Below are positions 1-7,017 of a DNA stretch of 39,083 nucleotides, piece by piece. The position numbers and the translations under genes were made by a program. The stretch is from a virus, in the IMG/VR virus record IMGVR_UViG_3300035670_000574, positions 1-39,083 of that record; one strand, 5' to 3'. Position 1 is the stretch's first letter; every line of letters begins with the position of its first letter. The notes beneath the pieces were generated by a model, which was not told where the DNA came from, did not search any database, and saw only the letters and a program-made list of their open reading frames with translations.

Positions 1-97
1 GTAGCCCATCGTGCATGAAGCACACGGGCGGTGAAGTGAATCCCGCTTTGAGACCTATCTCCAACCACTGTTCGACAGTCAGTTTGGAGATGTCCAC
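1..97 (-). CDS. Partial small phage protein, N-terminus only
   Basis: This reading frame starts at a GTG (97-95) that overlaps the TAG stop of the SSB gene as TAGTG, and it runs open off the left edge of the window. The visible N-terminus reads MDISKLTVEQWLEIG, then a segment with Pro-Pro and a Cys/His pair (VCFMHDG). It looks like a small phage protein translated together with SSB. I do not recognise a function. The start is supported by the stop-start overlap and by the protein-like translation; the rest of the gene lies outside the window. Confidence 0.6.
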   Translation of the reverse strand, partial: MDISKLTVEQWLEIGLKAGFTSPPVCFMHDGL

Positions 98-498
98 TAG
101 AACGCTTCTTCTTCGAGGAACTTTGGTGTCCCGAACGCCTTGGCAATCTGACCCACAACTTGCTCGGTCTTGTCTGCGATAACAGGACGGAACCTGCACG
201 ACAGACCCACCTCGTCAGCGAGAATCTTGGTCGTCCACTTCTTCTCACCCGTCTTCTTGTCCTCGTATGAGGAGATGTCCAACTTGCCGACAACCATGAC
301 ATGAGACCCTTTCTCAATGGATGAGGCGGCGTGTTCGGCTACCTGCCCGAAGACAGTGACGTTGTGCCACACGGTCTGCTTCTTGTCGTCTTTGCCTGAG
401 GTGGTGGCGAGGGTGAATGTTCCCATTGCCAGCCCTCCTGCTGTGTACTTCAACTCGACGGGCTTGCCCGCGTTGCCGATAACTGTGATGGTGTTCAT
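97..498 (-). CDS. ssb: Single-stranded DNA-binding protein
   Basis: This 133-residue protein has the bacterial SSB OB-fold pattern: it begins MNTITVIGNAG, has the core WHNVTVFGQVAEHA, then KGSHVMVVGKLD and a KTGEKKWTTKILADEV strand. It would coat single-stranded DNA during phage replication and recombination. The C-terminus ends EEEAF, a short acidic tail as SSB uses to recruit partners, though the usual DDDIPF tip is only approximated. The ATG overlaps the TGA of the zinc-ribbon gene upstream (ATGA), so it is probably translationally coupled. It closes a block with exonuclease, annealing protein and resolvase. At 133 residues it is shorter than host SSBs (about 160-180) but normal for phage versions. 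Confidence 0.95.
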   Translation of the reverse strand: MNTITVIGNAGKPVELKYTAGGLAMGTFTLATTSGKDDKKQTVWHNVTVFGQVAEHAASSIEKGSHVMVVGKLDISSYEDKKTGEKKWTTKILADEVGLSCRFRPVIADKTEQVVGQIAKAFGTPKFLEEEAF

Positions 499-656
499 CG
501 TTTCCTTCTTTCTTGTAGAGGCACTCGATTGTTCGAGTTGCTGTTCTTATCACGCCCAGTGCAGTAATGCTCTGGAGGTTCTAAGAGTCTGATATGGGTC
601 GTGAGGCGCATGGCGCAACGGTCGCACTCCCATTCGATTCGTGTACGTCCCTTCAT
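495..656 (-). CDS. Small Cys/His zinc-ribbon-like protein
   Basis: This 53-residue frame begins ATG AAG GGA CGT at 656 and ends in a TGA overlapping the SSB start. It carries a CDRC pair near residue 12 followed by a His, then a PPEHYC segment near residue 30, giving a C-x2-C ... H-x-C arrangement that could hold a zinc ion. The tail is basic (QERRKR). Similar one-finger proteins are common in actinophages, usually without known function. It may bind nucleic acid together with SSB, but that is inference from position and charge. Confidence 0.72.
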   Translation of the reverse strand: MKGRTRIEWECDRCAMRLTTHIRLLEPPEHYCTGRDKNSNSNNRVPLQERRKR

Positions 657-670
657 AAGGCAAGGTTATC

Positions 671-1144
671 TTACGGGTAGATTGCCCAGGGTCCCCAGCC
701 CCAACCGTAACGGTCGACACCATAACGGTGGATGGCTAGCCCTGCGATGAGGCAAGTTTTTGGTTCGTACAATTCTGATGCCCTTTTGATAACTCCACTT
801 TGGCGTAGGTATTTCACCCAAAAGAGGTTGATTTGGAGGAGGCATACGCTTCCACCGTTCGGGTCGTCTGGGTTGAAAGCGTCAGCCTTTCCGCGTGACT
901 CGCGCCAGATGACACGGTCAAGGATGGGTAGGTCTTTCTCTGCCCAACCAACTTCTCTTGCCAGCGCCCACCATTGTGCGACTTTGGCTGATGCTGGGAT
1001 GGGTAATGGTTCTTCTCTGACGTGACGGATATTCATGCGACTTGCTGGCGACCCTTCTGTTTCTGCGGTTGGCATTGCCATTGCCATCGCGCCCCCCAAA
1101 ATTACTGCGGTTACTACTGCGGTACTTACGATTCGTTTTATCAT
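671..1144 (-). CDS. Secreted lytic-transglycosylase/lysozyme-like protein
   Basis: This 157-residue protein has a signal peptide (MIKRIVSTAVV then a hydrophobic run to about residue 24) and a short SLT/lysozyme-like domain. The motif IWRESRGKADAFNP places the likely catalytic Glu at residue 82. It is followed by GGSVCLLQIN, matching the G-x-x-QIN part of the SLT fold, and a C-terminal GWGWGPWAIYP. It probably cleaves peptidoglycan glycan strands outside the membrane. It sits between a nuclease-like gene and a zinc-ribbon/SSB pair rather than in the lysis cassette at 4.4-5.6 kb. An AGAGGACC sequence precedes the ATG at 1144. Superinfection or spore/cell-wall roles are alternatives. Confidence 0.82.
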   Translation of the reverse strand: MIKRIVSTAVVTAVILGGAMAMAMPTAETEGSPASRMNIRHVREEPLPIPASAKVAQWWALAREVGWAEKDLPILDRVIWRESRGKADAFNPDDPNGGSVCLLQINLFWVKYLRQSGVIKRASELYEPKTCLIAGLAIHRYGVDRYGWGWGPWAIYP

Positions 1145-1151
1145 TGGTCCT

Positions 1152-1592
1152 CTAGTCGTAGGCGGATACTGTCATCAACTCCCTTACTTGGTCTGGGTAT
1201 AGCAAAAATCCTTTCGCTGGATTGTCGGAGTCTGGCGCTGCTACCAACTGTCTGATGTTGGCGACGTTATGTTTCAGGTAGCGTTTCAGTCTGGGTACTT
1301 CAATTATAGCGAACGCCGTAGGAGCAAACAAATACACCCACCATCGGGCTTCTGTCACAGCAATACCTGACGGTTTCCATCCAGTATTGCGTGGGTTTTG
1401 TTCGAACTCTACGAAGATACGTCCGTTGCGGAAACGGTCATACTTCACTTCGAACGACCCTTGGCTCAAGTCTTGGAGGAATTGTGTGACAAGTTCTTCG
1501 CCTTCATGTCCGAACGCTAAGTCTTTAGTGAAATCGAACTGTTTGATGTCGTGTGTTGGTTCGTATCCGTGTGTACGGATGTCACCATCCAC
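1152..1592 (-). CDS. PD-(D/E)XK nuclease-like protein
   Basis: I chose the GTG at 1592 because the upstream frame overlaps another real gene; this gives 146 residues. The core holds FEVKYDRFRNGRIFVEFEQ, i.e. a Glu-x-Lys strand, an Asp, and a second Val-Glu-Phe-Glu strand, followed by WKPSGIAVTEARWWVYL. This is the layout of small phage PD-(D/E)XK-fold proteins that recur next to recombination genes. The gene lies just after an Hjc-like resolvase. Nuclease activity is inferred; the classical PD motif is not clear, so it could be a non-catalytic member. Confidence 0.6.
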   Translation of the reverse strand: MDGDIRTHGYEPTHDIKQFDFTKDLAFGHEGEELVTQFLQDLSQGSFEVKYDRFRNGRIFVEFEQNPRNTGWKPSGIAVTEARWWVYLFAPTAFAIIEVPRLKRYLKHNVANIRQLVAAPDSDNPAKGFLLYPDQVRELMTVSAYD

Positions 1593-1740
1593 GACACTCC
1601 TCCTCGTAGTGTTGCTTCGCGCCCTTGCAATCTCCTTCTTGGATGAACTCGTGCATGATGCCCGCAATGTTCTTCCACTTCTTGAGTTCTTCTTCGAGTC
1701 GCTTGATGTGCTCGGTCATTACCGATAGCGGGTCTTGCAT
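1582..1740 (-). CDS. Small coiled-coil protein
   Basis: This 52-residue frame begins at the ATG at 1740, overlapping the TGA of the resolvase gene (TGATG), and ends TGA at 1582. It starts MQDPLSVMTEHIKRLEEELK; the next stretch is a charged amphipathic helix likely to form a short coiled coil, ending in an acidic EEEC patch. The overlaps on both sides and the good translation argue that it is real. Function unknown. Confidence 0.65.
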   Translation of the reverse strand: MQDPLSVMTEHIKRLEEELKKWKNIAGIMHEFIQEGDCKGAKQHYEEECRGW

Positions 1741-2090
1741 CACGCCACCTCCCCGTATCCTGCCTTATGTAAGAGACGCACCATGTCCTCAAGACGCATG
1801 ACCGCGTACTGTTCCTCACCCGTGTTGTGTCCATTGCGTTTCACGACAAGGATGCCGTAGTCTGCGCCAGCGTTGCGGGTCTCCGAAACAGTCTCCTCAA
1901 TCCATGAGGACAGTTCGTGACGCTTCGCCGCTTTACATTCAAACACGAGTGGTCCGCATCCGCCGATGTCGCCCTTGTCGAGTGCGCCTTGGAGTGCGCG
2001 ACGCTCAGCATGGGGGAAGCCTGCGGTTTGTAGGTAGCGGGCGATGAGGGTTTCGAATCGTGTGCCAATGATTTTGCTTCGGTTAGCCAC
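1740..2090 (-). CDS. Hjc/VRR-type Holliday junction resolvase-like nuclease
   Basis: This 116-residue protein (GTG start at 2090) fits a small PD-(D/E)XK resolvase. GTRFETLIARYLQTAGF near the N-terminus supplies the conserved early Glu, RRALQGALDKGDIGG supplies the metal-binding Asp, and LVFECKAAK supplies the Glu-x-Lys pair. The segment ADYGILVVKRNGH resembles the later strand of Hjc-like enzymes. It would cut four-way or branched DNA made by the exonuclease/annealing pair upstream, for example before packaging. The start overlaps the TAA of the ribbon-helix-helix gene, and its own stop overlaps the next ATG. Confidence in the fold is good; exact substrate is inferred. Confidence 0.8.
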   Translation of the reverse strand: MANRSKIIGTRFETLIARYLQTAGFPHAERRALQGALDKGDIGGCGPLVFECKAAKRHELSSWIEETVSETRNAGADYGILVVKRNGHNTGEEQYAVMRLEDMVRLLHKAGYGEVA

Positions 2091-2256
2091 GGCTCATCTC
2101 GTTCTGTAGCAGTTCGCGGATGAGCGCAGACCTGGATACGCCGCGTTCTTGGCAGAGACGTTGCATGGTGTCAGCCTGTGCAGTGGTAATGCGCAAGGCA
2201 ATCATCTTGGTTGAACGGTCTTTGCCTGTGGGGTCAACGGTTCGTTTTGCTGGCAT
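2083..2256 (-). CDS. Ribbon-helix-helix-like small DNA-binding protein
   Basis: This 57-residue frame runs from ATG 2256 to TAA 2083. The pattern STKMIALRITTAQADTMQ gives a short beta strand plus helix, and ERGVSRSALIRELLQ gives the second helix, as in Arc/CopG-type ribbon-helix-helix repressors, which bind DNA as dimers. It lies between the annealing protein and the resolvase, with overlaps on both sides (TGATG upstream, GTGGCTAA downstream), so it is probably co-expressed and may autoregulate the recombination block. No operator was identified. Confidence 0.75.
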   Translation of the reverse strand: MPAKRTVDPTGKDRSTKMIALRITTAQADTMQRLCQERGVSRSALIRELLQNEMSRG

Positions 2257-2924
2257 CACTCACCATCCTTGAACGCTTTGAGTTCGTTGAAGGCTTCGCG
2301 CAATTTGGCGAGGTCTTCAGCGGTGGCTTTATCAAGGTCGACGTTCGCGTTCTTTGCGACAGTCAATGGTTGGATGGATGCTTTCGCGCAGGCGGCGAAG
2401 AACTGGTCTAACTGTTCTTTGCTGAGTGCGGTGTTTGCGGTCACGGGTGAAGGCGTAGGTACTTGTGCTTTACCAGTTGTGCGCAAGCCCGAGGACGGGA
2501 TAACTCCCTGCGCCTTCCCCGCTACTTCTTGTCCTTCCCATTCTTGTTTCGTCCACAGCGACAGGCAGATACCGAATCGCATTGCGGCATTACGAAGAAA
2601 GTCTCCGACGAGTTCTTTGTCAAGGTCAGGCTTGTCGTGTTTGACTGTGCCGACACCAAGCAACTGCTTGCCATGCACATAGAGGTGACCCCACATGACT
2701 GCCATGCCGTTGACGACATGAATAGCGGGGCGTCCGTTGTCCCAGCCTGCTGGTTCCCACCACCACATCGGGTCTATCTCGATGAGGATTTTGGTGATGT
2801 CTGCGTGACCGACAAAGTCAAGTTGGGTTCCTCCGCGTGGGAGTTTGCCAACAATCTTCGGGTCGGGTACACCGTAGTTGTCGAGGATGGCGCGTAGCGC
2901 TGTATTCGCTTCTGTGTTTTCCAT
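2256..2924 (-). CDS. Rad52/ERF-like single-strand annealing protein
   Basis: This 222-residue protein has the N-terminal signature of the phage Rad52-like annealing family: LDFVGHADITKILIEIDPMW (about residues 35-54), a central WGHLYVHGKQLLGVGTV and the helix KELVGDFLRNAAMRFGICLSLW (about 103-124). A linker follows (about 130-165), then a helical C-terminal domain (SKEQLDQFFAACAKASI...). Such proteins anneal complementary single strands and pair with a 5'-3' exonuclease; here that exonuclease is the gene directly upstream, with start and stop overlapping. The pair forms a Red-like recombination module. Confidence 0.82.
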   Translation of the reverse strand: MENTEANTALRAILDNYGVPDPKIVGKLPRGGTQLDFVGHADITKILIEIDPMWWWEPAGWDNGRPAIHVVNGMAVMWGHLYVHGKQLLGVGTVKHDKPDLDKELVGDFLRNAAMRFGICLSLWTKQEWEGQEVAGKAQGVIPSSGLRTTGKAQVPTPSPVTANTALSKEQLDQFFAACAKASIQPLTVAKNANVDLDKATAEDLAKLREAFNELKAFKDGE

Positions 2925-3877
2925 TACTTTTCCCCCTTGAGCAATAGCGTGCGTGTGGTTACTGATTTACTATATTTGTTGGCGAGGTCTGGCTCCATCG
3001 CCTTCAGTGTCTTGATGTCGAGGGACTGCCAGGTTCGTCCCTTCCATGTGGCGATGATGGTTCCGTTGACGGTGGCATACTCGTTCTGCCCCATCAGTTC
3101 ACACAGTTCCGCTTTCAGTTTGTCCTCAAGTTCGGTGAGACCCTTGAGTTCCCGTTTCACATGCTTCAGTTGTGCAACCAAATCCTCAGCCGTAGCAGGT
3201 AGTTCGACAGTCGTAGGCTCAGGCTCCGAATAGCGTGTGCTGATGGTTTCATAAGACCAGTTGACTCCTTCTGGTGTGATACCTAGGTCGATGCAGGTCA
3301 ACCATTTGGATACGGCTTCAACATGCTCTGCTTTCTCATCGGCAGACACATCCTGTCTTACGATATGGAACGCCATCGTGGAGTCAAAGATTCCCCAAGT
3401 GACGTGGTCTACATCCGCGCAGATTGCCTGCTGGACTCCCTGGATGCGCCAGTAGTCGAACAGTTCTCCGTCGAACGGCTGGGACAAGGTCTTGATTTCT
3501 AGGACGTGACGGGTGTCGCCGTCCTCATAGAAACCATCCAGTGTGGCAATCATGCGGGCTGAACCGTCATCGGATTCGGCTACGAACATTTCCTCGGGGG
3601 TGGTGTAGTTGATTCCTGTGCGGTCGATAGCCCACTTGATGCACAACGGTTCGAGGTCGTTGCCTCGGGTCATTGCCCAGGTTGGTGCGATAGGTGCGGG
3701 GGGTATGTCACCTAACAGTTCTGCGGCGTATTGGTCGGTGGGTACGAATCGGTGTAGCCCGTAGATTGCGGCGACCGCTGAGGCAGAGACACGCTTGCGT
3801 TTCTGTTCGTCCCAGAATCGGACGGCTAACCAATCTGATTCGCCGTGTGTTGGTTTGGATATGCGGTAACGCTTCAT
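2924..3877 (-). CDS. YqaJ/lambda-exonuclease-family recombinase exonuclease
   Basis: The ATG at 3877 (MKRYRISKP) is chosen, giving 317 residues. It has AGGGAG 8 nt upstream and lies just downstream of the promoter at 3910-3939, whose predicted transcript would exclude the upstream in-frame start at 3907. Domain features: SASAVAAIYG (YqaJ N-terminal helix), RGNDLEPLCIKWA, ARMIATLDGFYED with the metal-binding Asp, then HVLEIKTLSQ with Glu-x-Lys, and YWRIQGVQQAICADVDHV as the following QxxxY-like helix. It would resect 5' ends to expose strands for the annealing protein. The C-terminal third (about 210-317) is a coiled-coil-like extension common in phage relatives. Confidence 0.87.
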   Translation of the reverse strand: MKRYRISKPTHGESDWLAVRFWDEQKRKRVSASAVAAIYGLHRFVPTDQYAAELLGDIPPAPIAPTWAMTRGNDLEPLCIKWAIDRTGINYTTPEEMFVAESDDGSARMIATLDGFYEDGDTRHVLEIKTLSQPFDGELFDYWRIQGVQQAICADVDHVTWGIFDSTMAFHIVRQDVSADEKAEHVEAVSKWLTCIDLGITPEGVNWSYETISTRYSEPEPTTVELPATAEDLVAQLKHVKRELKGLTELEDKLKAELCELMGQNEYATVNGTIIATWKGRTWQSLDIKTLKAMEPDLANKYSKSVTTRTLLLKGEK

Positions 3878-3909
3878 GCGTTGCTCCCTTCGTTTGTTGT
3901 TCACCAACC

Positions 3910-3939
3910 ACCCTACACGAGGGTGATACCGTATGTCAA
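3910..3939 (-). promoter_or_regulatory. Sigma70-type promoter for the recombination operon
   Basis: On the minus strand TTGACA (3939-3934) is followed after 18 nt by TAGGGT (3915-3910). The -35 box overlaps the TGA stop of the upstream 89-residue gene. The predicted start near 3903 leaves a leader of about 26 nt with an AGGGAG ribosome site before the ATG at 3877. The GTG-TANNNT form with an 18-nt spacer recurs at 31563-31592 and 38646-38675. Confidence 0.6.
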
Positions 3940-4205
3940 CTGAAATCTTGGAGAATTTTCAGGTCACGCACCATGCCAACAGGGATATGGATTGCGTGGA
4001 TTCCTTCACCTTTGCACAGGGTCTGCCAGAGTGTGACGTGCTGGTCTTTCGAGCCTGGTTCACCGACAGGGATGTGGAAGCCGACTGAGTTGACGATGCA
4101 CTCGCCGTCGTCGTCGTAGTCTTTGAGTTCGAGCCATCCGCCGTCAGACATGTGGGTGTCTGCCCATGTGACCATGACGATGGGGTAGCGGTTCCCTTGC
4201 TCCAT
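3936..4205 (-). CDS. Conserved phage hypothetical protein
   Basis: This 89-residue protein begins MEQGNRYPIVMVTWADTHM and contains GGWLELKDYDDDG and a C-terminal stretch with VTLWQTLCKGEGIHAIHIPVG. The pattern (YP-x-V-x-V-x-W-x-D, short acidic turn, then a Val-Gly-x-x-I-P segment) is seen in small proteins of many phages, with no established role. It is the last gene before the recombination promoter. Function unknown. Confidence 0.75.
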   Translation of the reverse strand: MEQGNRYPIVMVTWADTHMSDGGWLELKDYDDDGECIVNSVGFHIPVGEPGSKDQHVTLWQTLCKGEGIHAIHIPVGMVRDLKILQDFS

Positions 4206-4209
4206 GTGG

Positions 4210-4362
4210 TTAGGCTACCAGTTGGGTGCGACGCTGTTTCGATTCGATGATTGCGCGGTCCAGTTCCTGTAAGGCTCTGAAAAATTCGTCTTCTTCGGTG
4301 TGTCCTGCGACTCTGGCTCGGACCAAATATTTCCGTATTGCGTATAGCGTTTCGGATGTCAT
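4210..4362 (-). CDS. Small helical hypothetical protein
   Basis: This 50-residue frame begins at ATG 4362 (MTSETLYAIRKYLVRARVAG) and ends TAA at 4210, just before the start of the 89-residue gene. It is predicted to be two helices with an acidic turn (HTEEDEFF) and a basic end (ESKQRRTQ). It fills an otherwise empty gap on the coding strand. Function unknown. Confidence 0.6.
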   Translation of the reverse strand: MTSETLYAIRKYLVRARVAGHTEEDEFFRALQELDRAIIESKQRRTQLVA

Positions 4363-4406
4363 AGGGACTGCGACGATAGCAGCCCATCAAACTGTTTTGC
4401 GATTCG

Positions 4407-4622
4407 TCAGTGATGCGTTTCGATGTGTCTATCCAACTTGGAATCGACACGGTCAATCTTGTCCTCGACGTTGCCCTGCTTCTTGTACACCATCTTCAAC
4501 ATGCCCATCACGACCTCATGGTCGGACGCATTATCTTTCTTGAACTTCTGGATGATGGTGACTAGGACAGAAAAAGCACCAGCGACAACAGCACTAAGAA
4601 AGACAGACCAGCCAGCATCCAC
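4407..4622 (-). CDS. Membrane-anchored coiled-coil protein, probable lysis accessory
   Basis: This 71-residue protein has one N-terminal membrane segment (VFLSAVVAGAFSVLVTII, about residues 7-24), a basic QKFKKD stop-transfer patch, and a charged helix ending KIDRVDSKLDRHIETHH that should form a coiled coil. It begins 1 nt after the stop of the M15 peptidase. The arrangement is like small phage membrane proteins next to holins (DUF2746-like), whose role is not settled. Holin regulator or spanin-like partner are possible. Confidence 0.7.
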   Translation of the reverse strand: MDAGWSVFLSAVVAGAFSVLVTIIQKFKKDNASDHEVVMGMLKMVYKKQGNVEDKIDRVDSKLDRHIETHH

Positions 4623-4623
4623 A

Positions 4624-5184
4624 TCAGGCTCCCTTTGATTCCTTCCAAGCCTTCACACGCTCAGGCACATCATCGCCCGCAACGTAACGCAGATGCCACG
4701 GCTCTGACGGGAGAACTTCCCACGAGAAACCGAACGAGACAGCGTTCTTGGCAAGCCACTCAAGTCGTGCACCCGAAGCGTTAGCAATGTCGATTGCGAT
4801 GCCGTAGTTGTGCTGGCTGGTGCCAGGGACCGCGAGTTGCGCCATCCCCTTCTTCAGATACCAAGCCTTGCCCTTGTAGATGCGCGGCTTCTGCTTCATC
4901 AAGGCTGGCTTCGGGTTGTCGGTGTATCGTTGGAAGAACCCGTACTCCTGAACCGCAAGTGAGCGATATGTGTCCGCTGGGCTAGTCGGGCTGAGGTCAA
5001 TTCCTTCTGCGTTAGCGGCAGCGTCCATCGCCTCATATGCGTCAGCCGCACAATGATGCAACTGACCCTTGCCTTCAATCTTGCGAAGAAGACTTGGGTC
5101 GAGTTCACCTGGCTCCACGTTCTTGAGGTGGGAGCACAACTTCACCTTGATGATGGGAAGTTTGGCGATGTCCACCTTCGCCAT
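4624..5184 (-). CDS. Endolysin: M15-family (VanY-like) peptidase
   Basis: This 186-residue protein carries the zinc-peptidase signature SQHNYGIAIDIA (zinc ligands His125 and Asp132) and EPWHLRYV (catalytic Glu161, ligand His164), as in VanY/D-Ala-D-Ala and L-Ala-D-Glu peptidases. The upstream TYRSLAVQEYGFF matches the conserved Ser-x-x-x-Q part of the fold. It would cut peptide cross-links in host peptidoglycan. There is no signal peptide, so release would depend on the neighbouring holin-like proteins. The ATG overlaps the stop of the 84-residue membrane protein upstream. No separate cell-wall-binding domain is obvious apart from the short N-terminal 40 residues. Confidence 0.9.
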   Translation of the reverse strand: MAKVDIAKLPIIKVKLCSHLKNVEPGELDPSLLRKIEGKGQLHHCAADAYEAMDAAANAEGIDLSPTSPADTYRSLAVQEYGFFQRYTDNPKPALMKQKPRIYKGKAWYLKKGMAQLAVPGTSQHNYGIAIDIANASGARLEWLAKNAVSFGFSWEVLPSEPWHLRYVAGDDVPERVKAWKESKGA

Positions 5185-5438
5185 TATGCGGTCGCCTCAT
5201 CCTTCTTCTTCGGTGCGCCAGCACCAGCGAACGCGGCTTCGATTTCTTCCTTGGTGAGAGTGCCATCCACGCTGTAGCGGAGCAACTTCTCGATGACCTG
5301 GGCGCATGCCATGACGCCTGCGAGGGCGGCTGACTTCCAGAGTTCGACTCCGATGATGGCACCACCTGCGACTGCGGCGAGAGCCGAGGAGCCGAACAGG
5401 GCGAAGATGCGGAAGATGATGTTCTTCAACTTTTCCAT
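5184..5438 (-). CDS. Holin-like membrane protein
   Basis: This 84-residue protein has a basic-amphipathic start (MEKLKNIIFRIFALFG), then a glycine/alanine-rich hydrophobic stretch (ALAAVAGGAIIGVELWKSAALAGVMA, here read in two parts: residues about 19-31 and 36-46), followed by a charged tail with KEEIEAA and PKKKDEATA. Size, two hydrophobic patches, charged C-terminus and position directly before the endolysin fit a holin. It overlaps the neighbours on both sides. Holin assignment is inferred from context. Confidence 0.7.
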   Translation of the reverse strand: MEKLKNIIFRIFALFGSSALAAVAGGAIIGVELWKSAALAGVMACAQVIEKLLRYSVDGTLTKEEIEAAFAGAGAPKKKDEATA

Positions 5439-5605
5439 TAGTCAGAGTCTTTCTGTGCGAGAGTGATTACCGAATGTAGCAGAATAGTGAACCCTGTAAT
5501 CAGGGTTGCCTGCCGTAAGGTAGGACCCGAGAGGGTGATGAGGACCATGCCTGTACCTGCCCAGGTCCATGCGTTATCGACGAGGTAGGTAAGTACTTTC
5601 TTCAT
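5438..5605 (-). CDS. Second small holin-like protein (two membrane segments)
   Basis: This 55-residue frame starts at ATG 5605 and ends TAA 5438, overlapping the next ATG as TAATG. It begins MKKVLTYLVDNAWTWAGTGM and has two hydrophobic segments (AGTGMVLITLSG and ATLITGFTILLHSVITL) joined by a short polar PTLRQ turn, ending AQKDSD. This is a compact two-pass holin layout. Together with the 84-residue protein it may be a holin/antiholin or two-component holin pair; which is which cannot be told from sequence. Confidence 0.72.
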   Translation of the reverse strand: MKKVLTYLVDNAWTWAGTGMVLITLSGPTLRQATLITGFTILLHSVITLAQKDSD

Positions 5606-7017
5606 CAAGGTCGTATTCTAGTAGGTGGTGGGAGCATGGTCAGAACGGCTCCGATAGCGACCAAGGTACGGCGTGTCCCGACAGGGATGTTGGAGCCGAC
5701 AGGGACATAGGTGTCTAAGCCTGTCTTGAAGATGTCAACGTTTTCCTCGAAGGTTTCACGGATTTCTTGGGGTGCGTCTTGGACGGCTTCAATGAGGGCA
5801 GCGACTTGGGTGTCGTCAAGTTCGGTGACGTCGAGCGCCTCAAAGATTTCTTCGGCTTGGGTGGTGCTAACTACAGCAAGCACTTGTGCGTTTGTGGCTA
5901 GATAGGCGGCTTGGTCAGGGCTGGGCGCGGTCTGGAGGATGGCGTCGACCGCCTTGGCAACCTGCTCGGGGGACGCGATAGGAGCCTCTAGGACGTTTTC
6001 GGGGGTGTCGGGTACGGTTTCGGGGGTTGCGCTCACGGGAGGGGCTGTGGACGCGACTGGTGCCATTGTGGTGGCAGCCGCTAGGGTGGTGGTTGTCCGT
6101 ACCGTGGAGGGGGGAGCGAGTGATGTGGTTGGAATTTCTGGCAGCGTTGTTGGGGGTGGTGGTTCTGCCGTTGTGGATACTTCAGGAACGGTCGTGGCGG
6201 GTGCAGTCGTGGCTGATGTTGGTGGAGGTACCCATTCTTGTGTGGTTGACGTGGCAGGTGGCAACGTACTCGTCGTAGTGGTCGTTGCAACCTGAGTGGT
6301 AGTGGTGGTACTTTCCTCAGTGGTTGTCGTGGAAGGAGGAAGCGATGAAGTGGTTGACGTTGGTGTTTCTGTTGTCGATGTACTGGGCGCTTCGGTCGTC
6401 GAGGTCGTAGTTTCCTGAACTGTCGTAGAAGTAGTGGTCGTGGCAGGGACAGTCGTTTCTAGGACAGTAGAAGTAGAGGTCGTCGTCGGTGGGGTGGATG
6501 CTGTTGTATATGCCCATTCGGGGACTATCTCCCAACCGATGCCGTCAATGTTCCATGCGAGCATATAGCACGTTCCGCCTCCAGCCTCAAAGAACCAGCC
6601 GTCAAGAGGGTTGGGTCCTGGGTCTAGTTCGAGTGTGACGATAGGGGACCATGAGCAGCCTTTGAGATTCCAGGTACCAAACTCGTTGCCGTCAATACTG
6701 ACCGTGCCGCCATCATCTGCGGCAACCATGAATTGAATCGTGTCGTGCTCGGGGATGTCGATGAATCCGCTGTAGTGGACCATGAAGAAGTCCCAGCCAC
6801 AGTCCTGGAATGGTTCGCCGTTGAAGTTGCGGTTGATGTTGTTCTCTACCTCGGACCCACAGGTGGGGTAAACGTCATCTGACCTGACGGGCGGTATCTG
6901 GTCAATCGTGTAGCCGATTGCGTTCAACCCTGGTTCGGGTTCAGCGCTGGCTTGTCGTGGCAGTAATGCGAAGAAGGCGACTGGAAGAAAAACTATCCAG
7001 CGACTACCGCGTTTCAC
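5605..7017 (-). CDS. Secreted PA14-like protein with mucin-like Thr/Ser/Pro stalk
   Basis: This 470-residue protein has a signal peptide (MKRGSRWIVFLPVAFFALLP, cleavage near ASA at 24-26). Residues about 30-165 resemble a PA14-type beta domain, with DFFMVHYSGFIDIPEHDTIQ and VAADDGGTVSIDGNEFGTW. Residues about 167-340 are almost entirely Thr, Ser, Pro, Ala and Val (many TTTT and STT runs). A helical domain follows (about 345-435), then VPVGSNIPVGTRRTLVAIGAV, here read as a short conserved motif plus a weak hydrophobic end. PA14 domains often bind glycans. It lies between fibres and holins. It could be an envelope-displayed or released protein, or a virion spike; unresolved. Confidence 0.72.
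   Translation of the reverse strand: MKRGSRWIVFLPVAFFALLPRQASAEPEPGLNAIGYTIDQIPPVRSDDVYPTCGSEVENNINRNFNGEPFQDCGWDFFMVHYSGFIDIPEHDTIQFMVAADDGGTVSIDGNEFGTWNLKGCSWSPIVTLELDPGPNPLDGWFFEAGGGTCYMLAWNIDGIGWEIVPEWAYTTASTPPTTTSTSTVLETTVPATTTTSTTVQETTTSTTEAPSTSTTETPTSTTSSLPPSTTTTEESTTTTTQVATTTTTSTLPPATSTTQEWVPPPTSATTAPATTVPEVSTTAEPPPPTTLPEIPTTSLAPPSTVRTTTTLAAATTMAPVASTAPPVSATPETVPDTPENVLEAPIASPEQVAKAVDAILQTAPSPDQAAYLATNAQVLAVVSTTQAEEIFEALDVTELDDTQVAALIEAVQDAPQEIRETFEENVDIFKTGLDTYVPVGSNIPVGTRRTLVAIGAVLTMLPPPTRIRP

Noticed and set aside
314-553. Minus-strand 79-residue frame overlapping SSB and the zinc-ribbon gene
   Set aside because: It is rich in Arg/His, overlaps two better supported genes and has no start context.
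5939-6295. Plus-strand Val/Gly-rich frame opposite the mucin-like stalk
   Set aside because: It is the shadow of Thr/Ser codons of the minus-strand gene; composition and missing ribosome site argue against it.
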